Counted from the first letter of the stretch, positions 36,931 to 48,417 are shown. The stretch is DNA of 64,000 nucleotides from Diphasiastrum complanatum (GCA_029204225.1 CM055103.1:49399756-49463755); one strand, 5' to 3'. The notes: generated from the sequence alone by a model not told the origin. Translations and numbers: made by a program.

Positions 36931-37669
36931 TGTGTTTTCGCGCCTTCTTAACTGAGCCAAAAAGTAACGGGAGTCAGATTTCAACTGTCAACCATGGAGT
37001 ACGTTATCGCTAACTTTCATATCAAACCATAAAAGACGATTTTTGAGAGTGTAAAAAATGCAAAAATTATGCTTTGTCAAGGCCAAAATCATGTATATAG
37101 AATGATTACACAAACCATTAAAAAATCCTTAAAATCAATACGCTCTCTCCCTCCCTCCCCCCCCCCCCCCCAAATGCTCACTCCCGTCGTTTTTTTATGG
37201 ACAAGGCCAAGCCAGGCAGCCATGAATCAACACAATGTACAATGATAATGCGAACTGAAGAGGAAACACTCTTTGTCTACCACTGGAAAGGCTTTCTGAA
37301 GTAGTAGTTCTGTCTCCTTCGATTACAAGAGACCGGGGGTGCACAGTTGCTAGGAATTGGACAAAATAGATTGAAAAAGACCGACCCTCTCTCTCTCTCA
37401 ACTCACCTTATCTGTTGGGGACAATTAGGAAGTGCGATGACAGGTTGATTGTGAACCCGTGCAAAAGCAGGTGAGCTATCAATCCAGCCTGCGCCCACTA
37501 CCAGAAGCAAGATGGCACCAGATTGATCCGCCTAAAAGTGTAGCAAACACCAAATACTAATGCTACCACTGCTTTATTCCTTCTTACCTGCTGCGATGCT
37601 TACCACTAAATGTCTCCCTCTATCCTGTCCCTCTCTCACTCTCTCTCTCTCGAACGTTCCTCTCTCTTC

Positions 37670-37670
37670 G

Positions 37671-37723
<53 letters not shown>
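37670..37723. repeat. (CT)n microsatellite
   Basis: About 54 bp of CT repeats within a longer pyrimidine-rich stretch (37380-37730) that also contains a 14-bp C run near 37158. Confidence 0.95.
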
Positions 37724-37726
<3 letters not shown>

Positions 37727-38074
37727 CGTTCCGAAAACGTAGAGCCTACAACGACCATTTGACATTGTGCATGCATGCATGCATAGCTTTTTCTCTCTCA
37801 TACATTGTTGTAGTGTAATGCCTTGTGCTCAGGTGTCCTTTGTATTTTGGGACCACCTTCAAGAGCATAATGTCTATCCAATTTTTTCTCTCCTATGAAT
37901 CTATCATTTTCTCTCATCTCTTCGGTGTTTATCGCTGTCTCTCTCCTCTCTCCCGTGGAATGCGCATGTGCTATGTGGCAGCCCGTCATTGGCTGTTCAC
38001 ATCCACATTCCACCACAAACGTAAAAAAATTTGCGGAAAAAAAAGGCAAAAGAGCGAACAAAAAAAAAACTAGT

Positions 38075-38260
38075 CCACGCGTACGGCCGTATTGTACGGC
38101 CAAAAAACGAAAAAAAAAAAAAAACCTTCGCACAATGGCATTACGAAGGGGAAGGCCCGAAGCCCTCGGGCCTTCCTTGTGGCCTGCCCTCGGGCTCCTG
38201 CCCTCGGGCAAGGGCCCTCCCAGCCAGGAAGGCCCTCAGGCAGGGCCTTCTTCTCCACTA
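38075..38260. repeat. GC-rich palindromic segment
   Basis: After GTACGGCCGTATTGTACGGCC the segment contains nested palindromes: GAAGGCCCGAAGCC with CTCGGGCCTTC, CTCGGGCAAGGGCCCT, and AGGAAGGCCCTCAGGCAGGGCCTTC-like arms. It is much more GC-rich than its surroundings. No coding sequence supported; may be a foldback element. Confidence 0.55.
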
Positions 38261-38289
38261 AGCATACTCTTGTGCAAAAGTACCATTGA

Positions 38290-39777
38290 CTTTTATATGA
38301 TTTGAGGCAAGCAACTCTTGTGCAACATGAAGCAGTAGATCCAAAAAATATGAAGACTACTCTATCGCATGAGATTCAAAGTGTTAAACAATGAGCACAA
38401 TTGTTGGTTGACACATTCATAAAAACAGAGATTCGATATTGATCTCGAATGCAGGTCCTTTTGTTCGCTTGTGATATTAAGAGCAATTTGTCATTTATTT
38501 TTTAGACATTATATTCTTCTATGTACAAGCATCCATTCACGTTTGTTCTTTGTTTAGCATCAAACAAGTTCATAATATCAATCAAGATGTGATCTCCCCT
38601 CATGTTCAATGAGGGTTGCTTTGGTTGCTTTGGTTCCCCAACTTTTGATCATATTGTGTAAACAAAAATTGTCATAAAAAAGAACCAATGTCATTGAGGC
38701 ATTAAAACATGGCCAAATTTGGCTCACCTTTGAATAGAATCATCTTTGCTTTGAATCAAAATATTTCTTTTCAAAGATTAATCAATTGAGTACCACATCC
38801 TAGGAGTATATGTGAGTGAGTGCAGAAGCGTATGTAAGCATCGTAATTCGCAAGGACCACAAACCATTGGCCAACTTCCCAAGTTTAACTGATGGTAGTT
38901 GGAGAGAACAACATAGGACTCAGCACAATAAGATGTGTCACTTGTAGCTTCTTGAACCTTAATGCAATTTGCAATATCATACAACACTGAAACTATGGCT
39001 ACTACGTCTGAATAGGTACACTTTGTGGGTGCTTGGTGTTATATGTTAACACATGAGTTTTATATTGAAAATGACAAGCAATGTGAGAGGGTTCCATTTT
39101 TTTTCAATGAAACTTCCATTTTTTGTGAAGGTGCGTGTACTTTGTCGTTATGAATTGTAGCATGGATGAAACAAGGAATGAACTTATAAAGCTAGACTAA
39201 TTTTGTTGCCATCAATGTAGAACAAAGCTAATGAGTCAATTTCACTAGTTTGAGTAGTTAGTTGGTAATAATATATTAATGCAAATTTGAGAATGAATAA
39301 CAAAGCACTAGTATTTTTTTTATTGTATTTGTGCATTCCTACAAAAATTGAGGTATATCAACCCGATTTATCATGTTGCACTAGTTTTTACTTTTTGCGA
39401 ATAATGATTTTAAACTTTAGAACATGCTTTGTCAAAATCGTTATTTCATGTTGTATGACCTTTGGTGTGATTGAGTGGAATCCCCAAATCGCAAGGAATA
39501 TAATTTTCACTTTCATATTTAATAACTTTCTTTTTCAAATAAATCTCACTTTTGGACATGACAAGTCCTGGTTCGTTGTTGAGGTCTATTTGAAAATTTC
39601 ATGTTGGTCAATTATGCTTTTCATCTCATAAAGCAACTCACGAACATATTAGTTCACACTTTTTCTTTGTCAATGATATAGGAGACAAAGACAACCACGT
39701 TGATGTTGTTGCGGTGAAGATTTTGCAAAATCTAGCTTGATTAGTTTATATTTTCATGTACATATTTAAAACTCACA
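38290..39777. other. Intergenic AT-rich stretch without supported genes
   Basis: No domain-bearing frames, RNA genes or clear repeats recognised. Confidence 0.45.
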
Positions 39778-40444
39778 TGTGGCATGTTCCCACGTGTGGA
39801 GGGTAGGCCTAATCATTTTAGTTCGTTTATGTTGAGTTTGAATAGTCAATAGGCCTCAAACTTGAGATCTAGTGAGATAGTGACATTTGTCACATAATGT
39901 TAGGATTGAAATGCATCTATTTGGCCCAATCACATTAAGAGGAATATATCACAAGGCCAATCACTTTAAGAGGTGCATTAAATGTGGACCAATCATGTTT
40001 AGTGGTGCACATCATGAGGCCCAATCAAATTGTGGTGAAAATCATGAGGTCCAATCATGATGAGAGGTGCAAATCTAGGGGTCCAATCATGATGTAGAAA
40101 GGCAATCAATGAAGTCCAATCATTCTCAAACATTCTTCATGCTAGATCTTGAGCTACTCCTATATGAAAGTGCTCTCTTATTGTACATATAAGTTTTTGT
40201 GAAGCAATAGGCTATTTTCTCTCTCCAAAAGCATGTTGAGAACTTAGTTTTTTCATGTATTTTGATTTCTTTTAGTTTCAATTGAATGTGAATTCCTTAT
40301 GCATGAAATTGTGCTCTTGCCTTAGAATCAATCTTGGAAGATTGTAGGATGTAATCTATGTGGTAGACCTATGTGCAATTACAAATTACCTTAAAAGATC
40401 AATGTGGGTGTTGGGCAGGTCTTCACACGTGTGAAACCTTCACA
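39778..40444 (+). repeat. LTR of a plus-strand retrotransposon (667 bp)
   Basis: Starts TGTGGCATGTTCCCACGTGTGG and ends CACACGTGTGAAACCTTCACA, an extended imperfect inverted repeat with TG...CA ends, directly followed by a tRNA-Met primer site. The interior has four GAGGTCCAATCA-like phrases (about 39960-40115). No second LTR found, so the element is truncated. Confidence 0.8.
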
Positions 40445-40457
40445 TGGTATCAGAGCC
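40445..40457 (+). other. Primer binding site complementary to initiator tRNA-Met
   Basis: TGGTATCAGAGCC immediately after the LTR. Only a dozen bases of internal sequence remain before the next element begins at about 40470. Confidence 0.9.
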
Positions 40458-40469
40458 ACCCTTAGGTAT

Positions 40470-40960
40470 TATAAAGTCCTCAAACGAAGGATCCTATTCT
40501 AAGCATGCCAATCACAAGCAACACAAGGGAACCTGATGGTGGACAAACCAATCCAACCAAACCTAGATCGAATGGATCTAGCCCACAAGCTATGGATCAA
40601 TCACACAATGAGGAATGAGGCATCACAACAGCAGCATCCTGCCACCAGTCATGCTATCAAGCATACACTAGTGAGAGCCCAATACTTATACCCTCCAAGG
40701 CCCATGCACCACTAGTAGTGCACTGTGACACTTCATTGGACACCTATGCACCCTATCTAGGCCACGTCATCCAGTTCCCCAATGACTCACTAATAGACCC
40801 ATAAAAATCCACCATCAAGTGTTTTAGGCCTACAACCATTAATTATGACCATGTACACATAAGGGCCCCAATTCCCTTATAGTCACAATTAACTTACGGG
40901 TTGTTGGTCTACCGATCCCTAGCGTGGACACGCTACCCGAGACCAATCATGGGCATGATA
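40470..40960 (-). repeat. 3' LTR of a minus-strand chromovirus, same family as 43309-44750
   Basis: Reverse complement of the LTR found at 43309-43805 and 44265-44750, with moderate divergence. In minus sense it is preceded by the same purine tract (AAGGGGGGAAGAA) and chromodomain end. Confidence 0.88.
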
Positions 40961-41310
40961 TTCTTCCCCCCTTATTCAAGTTCTATCCTCAGAACTTAAA
41001 ACTAGGAAAGATCATCCTTAAGCTTCCTTTTGGTTCCTAGGAATCATCATCGTCCGTATATCCCTTCCATTAAACCAGATGTTCGGTAACTATATGATTT
41101 CTCAATCGTTTAGTTCTTGTTTCCAAGATTATTCTAGGTTCAAGTGGAGACACACCCGATGATTCATCCAACAAGTCCAATTGAACTCCAGATCCAAGAT
41201 ACTCTCCGTCACATAGACTCTTCTAGAGATGGCTTACATGAAATACGGGATGCACTTGCGATCCTTCCGAGAGTTCCAATTGGTAAGCTAAGGATCCAAT
41301 ATATTTGTTC
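40961..41310 (-). pseudogene. Chromovirus integrase C-terminus plus chromodomain relic
   Basis: Minus-strand reading gives YQLELSEGSQVHPVFHVSHL, a gypsy integrase tail motif. The chromodomain follows: PRIILETRTKRLRNHIVTEH, WKGYTDDDDS and SLRMIFPSF, with single stops, ending at the polypurine tract and LTR. This fuller copy shows that the 1.44-kb element at 43.3 kb derives from a chromovirus. Truncated at about 41310; beyond this, 41315-41920 is of unknown origin. Confidence 0.82.
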
Positions 41311-41922
41311 AGGTGGGGCTCGGCTCGGTCGAGATGGTGATGGAGACACGTGGTCAAGATGGTGACTTGGAGCTGAGACTTGGAAGAGACATAAACGATG
41401 GCGCTCGGACGAAAATGAAGGTGGAGGGACTTGGCTAAGAACGGAACTCAGGTTTCGGTTGAGAATGGAATGGAAAACTATGGCTATAAAAACAAAGTGT
41501 TGGAAAATGGTGTCGGTATGGAAACAATGGTTTGGAATGGGAAACATAGTTTGCAATAGTGAAACTAGAGCTTGATGAGTGCTCTAGCTGCACTACCCCT
41601 CAACGTGGCTGCGTGCAAAAAGTTGGAATGAATTTCTTGATTTCTGGCGATTTTAGGTTTTTTCAAAGATGATGTGCGATGGCGCTGTTCATTGTTTCAT
41701 AACAGTTGAGGATGACATGTGAGGAACGAAGTGTGTGTGAGTGCATGGATCGATTGAATGCAAGAGCGCCAGAATCGGTGATGGGAGCTTGAAGATCGCT
41801 AGAAATCATTCGCCAGAAGATTCGACAGATTGCACGTCACTGAGGTGAAAATGACTTCGATTTTCAGGTCTTTATAGTCGTTCGTCTGGTGTGGCCTCGG
41901 TTGAGATTTTTTGAGGTGTCTG

Positions 41923-42064
41923 ACTCGATCGAGATCTCAAGTTGCAGGCTCGGTCGAGATCTCAAGTAGCAAGCTCGGTCAATATCTCAAGTAACAGGCT
42001 CGGTCGAGATCTCGAGTAAGCTAGATTGAGATCTCAAGTAGCAGGCTCGGTCAAGATCTCAAAA
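41923..42064. repeat. 25-bp minisatellite, about 6 units
   Basis: The unit CTCGGTCGAGATCTCAAGT plus AGCAGG repeats nearly head to tail with point changes. Each unit contains the palindrome GAGATCTC. In minus sense it lies downstream of the gypsy element 2 integrase. Confidence 0.9.
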
Positions 42065-42183
42065 GAATGCACTAAAGACAAATAGAGGCATTTAAAAAAT
42101 CATAAAAAATAGTAAGAAGACAAAAAAATAGATATGAAAAATAATTAAAACAAATCAATAAAATATATACAATAGTGGTGGAG

Positions 42184-43368
42184 TTATATGGGGTCAACAA
42201 AAAACAACTCTTCGTAGTACCGCCGTAGATGACCGCCATTTACGACAGTGTCTAGGAGTACTCCGTCAATTGTTTCCAATTGGACTGCTCCATTCGGGAA
42301 GATTTTATAATTTATGACATAAGGTCCTTCACTTCTGAACTTTAATTTTCTCGGGTGCTTCTTGGATGTGTAAAGAAGCACCTGATCACCTAGGTGTAAA
42401 TTTTTATTGTGCAGGTGATGATCGTGCTAGGCTTTTTGGCGACGTTTGTTAACTAATTGTGCGTGATACGATATGAGTCGGGTCTCACACAATTGGGCTA
42501 ACGTAAATAGCCTGTTATTGACTTGTTGTTCAATGGTAGCTTTCTCACATAGATCCGTAGAGAAAGCTTGCATGACTCGCAATGAAGGAACTAGAAATTC
42601 AGTAGGCACTACTGCCTCTTGACCATATACGAGATGGAATGGAGTAACCCATCCAGTGGCCTTCTTGGGAGTGGTGCGGTACGCCTAGATAGCGGAGAAC
42701 AGTTTGGTTTCCCAATCTGATAGACTCGTTTCGACTATCTTGGTTAGGATTTTACAAATCGTCTTGTTGGTGGATTTTGCCTAGCCATTACATCTAGGAT
42801 AGTACGGAGGGGGAGTACTTTTACAATGAACAACAAGGTAATGGCATAGGAGATTGTTGATCACCTCATTTAAGAAGTGAGTGTCGCGGTCACTAACAAG
42901 ATCAATGGGACAGCCAAAATGCGTAATAATGTTTTCATAAAGAAAACATGCTACGGTCTTCGCATTTGCGTCCTTTGTTACACGTGCTTCTACCCACTTG
43001 GTTGCATAATCTGTTGCGATCAGGATATATCGTGCTTGGGTATTCTTTGTTGTTGGGCTGATGGGCCCAACAAAGTCTATACCCGATTTATAGAAGGCTT
43101 CGCCTTCTATAATAGGGGTCAATGGGGAGAAGTCTATCTTCATATTCTTTTTGGCTCATTGGCAAACATGACATGTTTTAATGATAGCAAAGGTATCCTT
43201 AAACAATGATGGCCACCATAAGCCCGCTCGAAGCATGATCTTGGCAGTCGCTTCAGCGGAGAAGTGACCGCCGCCAATGGCCTCATGTGCCCAAGATATG
43301 ATAGGTCGTGTCGTGCCCATGACTGGTCTCGGGTAGCGTGTCCACACTAGGGACCGGTAGACCAACAA
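42184..43368 (-). pseudogene. Integrase of gypsy element 2
   Basis: Minus strand: zinc finger HEAIGGGH with CHVCQ (43290-43160), then FYKSGIDFVGPISP, LIATDYATKWVEARV, LVSDRDTHF, and the core end YYPRCNG, which breaks before the catalytic glutamate. The C-terminal part continues in fragments ([31 protein letters not shown]-like tail reading KLKFRSEGPYVINYKIFPNG; end EELFFVDPI at 42184). Several stops and frameshifts. No chromodomain, so this is a non-chromovirus gypsy lineage like element 1 but a different family. Confidence 0.85.
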
Positions 43369-43805
43369 CCCGTAAGTTAATTGTGACTATAAGGGAATTG
43401 GGGACCTTATAAGTACATCGTCATAATTAATGGTTGTAGGCCTAAAACACTTGATGGTGGATTTGTATGGGTCTATCAGTGAGTCATTGGGAAACTGGAT
43501 GACGTGGCCCAAATAGGCTGCAGAGGTGTCCAGTGAGCTGTCACAATGCACTACTACTGGTGCATGGGCCTTGGAGGGTATAAGTATACCTATTGAAATG
43601 TCACTAGTGTACGCTTGATTGCAGGACTAGTAGCCATATGCTGCTGGTGTGATGCCTCATTTCCCATTGAGCGATTGATGCATAGCTTGGGAGCTAGATC
43701 AGTTCGATCTAGGTTTGGTTGGGTTGGTTTGTCCACCATAAGGTTCCCTTGTGTTGCTTGTGATTGGCATGCTTAGAATAGGATCCTTGGGTTGGGGACT
43801 TTATA
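43309..43805 (+). repeat. Left LTR of the TRIM-like element
   Basis: Starts TGTCGTGCCCATGACTGG and ends GGACTTTATA. About 497 bp, clearly similar to the right LTR with several small indels. Confidence 0.88.
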
Positions 43806-44264
43806 TTGGTATCAAAACGGCCCAGAAGCCTAAGATGGAAAGACTAAAATGGAACAAAAAAGTTGTTTTCTTGATGTACTTGAAGTCGGGACGTACCATC
43901 ACTGGTTATTGTCAAGAACAAGAAAAATCCGGTTCATTCTTTCCGATTTCTAAACTTGTCACTGTGAACCTTACGGTGACCGTAAGGATTGTGGAAAGGG
44001 ACGAACGAATGTTTGTTTGAGTTGAAGTTGGAATTTTTTATATATTCTCAAGAACTTCATATACTTGTAATCTTTTTTTTTCTGACACTTTGATCAGGAA
44101 GTGGAGGGCCTATGTGGAGGAAGAACCTGTGGTATGGAACGCAGACAATTCCAAAATGAAGAGTCACACAGACGATGATGATTCCTAGAAACAGGAAGAA
44201 AGCTTAAGGAGGAGCTTCTCCAGTTTTAAGTTCTGAGGACAGAACTTGAATAAGGGGGAAAGAA
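43806..44264 (+). other. Interior of the TRIM-like element
   Basis: Primer-like start, an open stretch with SGRTITGYCQEQEKSG, a pyrimidine-rich tract ending in CAG near 44095 that resembles an intron acceptor, then acidic sequence KWRAYVEEEPVVWN and the chromodomain end, then the polypurine tract. No gag or pol. Confidence 0.7.
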
Positions 44265-44750
44265 TGTCATGCCCATGACTGGTCTAGGGTAGCGTGTCCA
44301 CGCTAGGGGCCGGTAGACCAATAACCCGTAAGTTAATTGTGACTAAGGGAATTGGGGACCTTATAAGTACATGGTCATAATTAATGGTTGTAGGCCTAGA
44401 ACACTTGATGGTGGATTTGTATGGGTCTATCAGTGAGTCATTGGAGAATTGGATGACATGGCCCAGATAGGCTACAGAGGTGTCACAATGCACTATTAGT
44501 GGTGCATGGGCCTTGGAGGGTATAAGTATACCTATTTGGCTCTCACTAGTAGTGTATGCTTGATTGTAGGACTAGTAGCCATATGCTACTGGTGTGATGC
44601 CTCATTCCTCTCTGAGCGATTGATGCATAGCTTGGGGGCTAGATCCGTTCGATCTAGGTTTGGTTGGGTTGGTTTGTCCACCATCAGGTTCCCTTGTGTT
44701 GCTTGTGATTGGCATGCTTAGAATAAGATCTTTGGATTGAGGACTTTATA
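44265..44750 (+). repeat. Right LTR of the TRIM-like element
   Basis: Starts TGTCATGCCCATGACTGG straight after the polypurine tract, ends GGACTTTATA, followed by the 5-bp target duplicate GGTCG. Confidence 0.88.
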
Positions 44751-44874
44751 GGTCGTATCTCAGATTCATAAGCACATCTGCATATAATACCGTCAGCCTC
44801 CCTTTTGTATAATTGTCCTGCTATGAGTTGAAAGGGGACTGCCTTTAGCAAAAATTTCCATTTTTTTACTGTAC

Positions 44875-45957
44875 TCAGGCCTTCTTTGAGTCTGCGCTGG
44901 TGGTTAGGAACTGAGTGATTTCCTCAGCCCACAAGGGAGTGGCATTGATCTGAAAAAAGGCATGCATAAGGAAGATCGTCATTGACTGGTGCATCAGCCT
45001 TTTCAGCATTGGGAAGTTTGGAAAGGTGATCGGCCATGAAGTGTTGGGTTCCTTTCTGACGACTACTCGAAACTTGAATTTCTTGAGTATTAACAGCCAT
45101 CGAGCTATACGTCCCGTTTTATAGGATTCATTAAAAATGTATAACAGTGTCTGATGGTCTGTGTAGAATGCAAAGGTTTGGCCTAGCAGATAATGTCGGA
45201 GTTGTTGTACGACGTAGACCATAGCGAGTGCTTCTCTCTCGGTTGTTGTATAGTTTACTTCAGCAGGCACCAGTTGCCTGCTCAAGAAACGTATTGGAAA
45301 ATCCTTCCCATATTCGTCCGGTTGTGCTAGGAGACCCCCTATGGCATACTTACTTGCATCGGTATGCACGTGGAATTCCTTTGTGTAATATGGGGAATGA
45401 AGTATGGGTGTAGTAGTAAGTGCTATTTTCAACTCCTCAAAAGTTATACATTCATTGGTCCATCTAGGGTCTACCACAACTAAATAAACGAGTCTCGCCT
45501 TACCAGTGTAGTTGATTATAAAGATGCGGTAACAATTAGTGTGGCCTAGGAAGACGTAAACTTTCTTCTTTGTTGCGGGTAGAGGCATCTCAACTATAAC
45601 CTTGATCTTTGAAGGATCTGTAGAGATACCATCCTTCGAAATGATATGTCCAAGTACAACCCCATGGGCTACCTAGATTTGACATTTCTCAGGGCTTAGA
45701 GAGATTCCAAACCTACGACAACAAATGAAGATCTTTTCAAGGGCTTTGAGGTGCTTGTCCGCGGAAGAATGTACACCCAAATCATCGAGGTAAATCTCGA
45801 CAATTCGATGTAACAAATCTTGAAACGCCATTTGCATGACGCGTTGGAACGTGGAAGGGTCGTTACATAAGCCAAAGGGCATTACGTTATAAGCATACAC
45901 GTCATTTTCCGTGGCAAACATAGTTTTGTGTCTATCTTCTGGAGCCACTAAACCCAT
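44875..45957 (-). pseudogene. RT C-terminal half and RNase H of gypsy element 2
   Basis: Minus strand 45957-45673 carries RT motifs VYAYNVMPFGLCNDPSTFQR and the catalytic VEIYLDDLGVHSS; the YxDD box is intact as YLDD. A break follows, then 45588-44875 gives the RT-RNase H connection and RNase H: FHVHTDASKYAIGGLLAQ, PAEVNYTTTEREALAMVY, FYTDHQTLLYIFN, IARWLLILKKFKF. The first RNase H aspartate (HTDAS) and the TERE glutamate are present. Ends where the TRIM-like insertion and integrase region begin. Confidence 0.9.
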
Positions 45958-46464
45958 CTAAGAAGCTGAAAGCTTCAGCTCCTATCATTTCCTCAAGGAT
46001 CTACATAGTTAAGGGTAAGGGGAAATGGTCTTTCTTCGTAGCCGCGTTAAGATTTTTTAGATCAACACACATACAAATCTTGTCATTTTTCTTGGGTACT
46101 ACCACAATACCCAATCAGTATGTTGGACTTCATAGATGAAGCCAGCATCCATCCGCTCGCGATAAACAGAGTTACATCTGTATGGCTTAGCCCGAATAGG
46201 CTTCGTGTTCTCCTCTAATGGTATAGTATGGATCGCTACTTCAGGAGGGACCCCCTTCATTACAGTATAATTCCAGGCAAATACATCCCTGTATCTGCGT
46301 AGTAAGGTTTCCAGATCAAGAAGTTGATATGGCTTTAGGTGGGCACTGACATGAACTATACGATCCATGTCCTCATCAAGATCTTTAAGTTTTAGCTCTA
46401 TGGCCTTGGCTGATCCTCCAAAGGATTGAGAAACTTGTGTAGGTTCCCTTTGTGGTTGTAGCAA
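45958..46464 (-). pseudogene. RT N-terminal half of gypsy element 2
   Basis: Minus strand: LLRRYRDVFAWNYTVMKGVP, VAIHTIPLEENTKPIRAKPY, then after a frame change VVVPKKNDKI, VDLKNLNAATKKDHFPLP, and GAEAFSFLDGFSG near 45970. A small deletion removes the residues after FSG before the frame resumes at 45957. Confidence 0.87.
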
Positions 46465-46749
46465 CTAGATGACTACATCATCAAGTGTGAAGTCCTTGAA
46501 TTTGCTTGAATGGAGGTTCCATAAAGTTCTCTGGAACTTTAAGAATAATCTGTGTGGATGCTACCAGATGTGGAAGCTTGATCAGAGGGTTTGTTTTTGT
46601 GAAGCTAAAAAAATGACTTTATTGGTTGCTTAAGCTTCTCGCGCATCTGTTTTTGGGGCTCGGTTAATTTTGTGTCGATGACTTTATTTTTTTGGAACCA
46701 AGGTTTTTTTGTTTGTTGGGGAGGCGGTGTGGTTGCCTCTTGAATCAAT

Positions 46750-47574
46750 TCATCGTCTATTGTATCCTAGACTTCGTCTGGATACGTGTCCCATTTGTAG
46801 ACTTTGGAGATTAGGCCTGCAGGTCGTGGTGTTGGGTACTTTGGACATGAGTTGCACATGAGCGAAAGGCCCTGGCGACTTAATTTCCTTGGGAATGGAT
46901 TTTGGGGGATAAAGGTTTTGATCTAGATATAGAAACACATGTTCGTCAGTCATGTCGTCATCATCCATCGAAAGAATACCGTCTTCCAAAATATGGGCGA
47001 TAGAGACACTAGGTTCTCCTAGGCACCAAGCTATTGGAATTGGGTCTATCATCATGAGTGGGATGATGGGCATCTCAATGTCCGTAGAAGATGGTAGAAC
47101 ATATGTTTCTTCTGTGTCCGTTTCGATCCGACATCTGTTGGAATCAACACAGTCCACAATGGTTAGTACCTGACCCCAATTTATAATATCGGTTGATCTT
47201 GTATAGTGTCCTTTCGATTGGATTGAAACACTATCTGATTCGTCATATGTTGTAGATGACCAGTCATCATAAACTTTGGCGGACTTTACGTGGCCAGACG
47301 AATCAATAGTGACTCGTTTTTCGTTGTTGCCAAAGGTTATTTTTCTACGCTTCCAATCTTGGACAACGCCTGCCATCTGGAGTCATGGTGTGCCAAGAAG
47401 GAGTTTATACGTATTTGCATCATCTGGTAGATCGAGAATGACGCAATCGATGGTAAATTTGACACCTGCAATACGAACTGGGATATTCGATAAGTGACCT
47501 GCAGGGTCGGTTACTCGTTGATCGGCCATACGAAGTTTGTAACATGGCTGATCTAAGATATTTGTTGTCCCTTA
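46750..47574 (-). pseudogene. Protease C-terminal half and linker of gypsy element 2
   Basis: From 47574 the minus strand reads LDQPCYKLRMADQRVTDPAG, then NIPVRIAGVKFTIDCVILDL and NTYKLLLGTP, the C-terminal half of a gypsy protease like that of element 1 at 12.2-12.4 kb. A stop is followed by a 208-codon acidic linker (47376-46750) rich in Asp/Ser/Ile without known domain. The active-site half is cut off at 47574, where an LTR begins. Confidence 0.82.
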
Positions 47575-48400
47575 TGTTAGCCCAACATAGAAATTACTGT
47601 GGCATGTGTTTTGTAAGCCCACAAGTAATTTAGATTAGGAAAACCTTATGCTTAGACCTTTTACTATTTAAGTTTAACTATTACAAACAATCATTTGTAA
47701 TGGTTCAACTTAGAAAGTCTAAGTTTAAGATTTAATTCCTAGGTTAAGTTTAAATTCTAAGTTAGTGCAAGTGGACAAGTTAATTAGCTTAAGTTTGGAC
47801 TTAGTCCCATAAGCATGTTTAACCTTAGGCCCACCACTCTTTCCATATATGGAAGTGGATTTGGGTCTCCAACAACACTTGTACAAGCTATTGGATTAGT
47901 AGGAACACTTTTGTGTAATCTTGTTTTGCTTGCATGTGTTCACCATTGGTGATAGAATACCTTGTGATAGGTGCTTCAAGGCTTTCCCACTGGTTTATGC
48001 TTTATGGTGAATGTGCTTATGGGATATTTCCTTCTCTCTCACCTTGTTATCTATTCCCTCCGTGGAGTTAATTAGTGTTGATTATTTCTTAAGTAAGGAA
48101 TCACTAGTTGGGAGACCGCCATAGTGAACTTATTATGTCATTTCTAATTTGTTATAACTTCTAGTAGGGAGACCGCCTTAGAAGAGATCTAGACAACCAA
48201 TAGAGAACTATGATTTGAGTGGATCTTATCCGTACTCACCCTACACAATGACCTTTAGATAATTTCTACTTCTACTAGATGGGAGACCGCCATAGTAGAA
48301 CCTAGAGAGAAGAACCTTTAGAACCTTAGAAAGGAGATCTATACTTAGGATGCAGATCATTCTAAAGTTGGATCAAAGTTCTATTGTCAAAACTATGCCA
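47575..48400 (+). repeat. LTR-like segment with palindromic TATA region (probable solo LTR)
   Basis: Starts TGTTAGCCCAACATAG exactly where the gypsy 2 protease is interrupted. It shares layout with the LTR at 49815: a CCACCACTC...ATATAT...AGTGG block (47831-47858) followed about 250 bp later by the hairpin cluster. The right edge and any primer site are unclear. Confidence 0.55.
48101..48300 (+). repeat. Hairpin cluster 2: three perfect stem-loops
   Basis: TCACTA/TAGTGA (48101-48106 with 48122-48127), CTTCTA/TAGAAG (48158-48163 with 48179-48184), TTCTACTA/TAGTAGAA (48270-48277 with 48293-48300). All loops are 15 nt: GTTGGGAGACCGCCA, GTAGGGAGACCGCCT, GATGGGAGACCGCCA. Confidence 0.92.
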
Positions 48401-48417
48401 AAACTAGTTGAAGAGGG

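Larger units (their letters stand above)
43309..44750 (+). mobile_element. Non-autonomous LTR retrotransposon (TRIM-like) nested in gypsy element 2
   Basis: Two direct LTRs (43309-43805 and 44265-44750) flank a 459-bp interior that starts with a primer-site-like TTGGTATCAAAACGG and ends with the polypurine tract AAGGGGGAAAGAA. The insertion is bracketed by GGTCG (43304-43308 and 44751-44755), and removing it reconnects the gypsy integrase region to the RNase H side. The interior keeps the end of a chromodomain (HTDDDDS, then SLRRSFSSFKF) as in 40961-41310, so it is a deletion derivative of that chromovirus. The LTR end is TATA rather than CA. Confidence 0.88.

Noticed and set aside
37560-37742. 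Secreted-looking small protein ending in Leu/Ser repeats
   Set aside because: The repeat is the translation of a (CT)n microsatellite.
40505-40620. Start of a gag gene after the tRNA-Met primer site (MPITSNTREPDGG...)
   Set aside because: The same sequence is the reverse complement of the TRIM-like LTR (43309, 44265), so the frame is an antisense reading of an LTR.
43751-44020. An 89-codon gene across the left LTR junction of the TRIM-like element
   Set aside because: It starts inside the LTR and crosses the primer site; most likely a chance frame, although part of the interior may derive from coding sequence.
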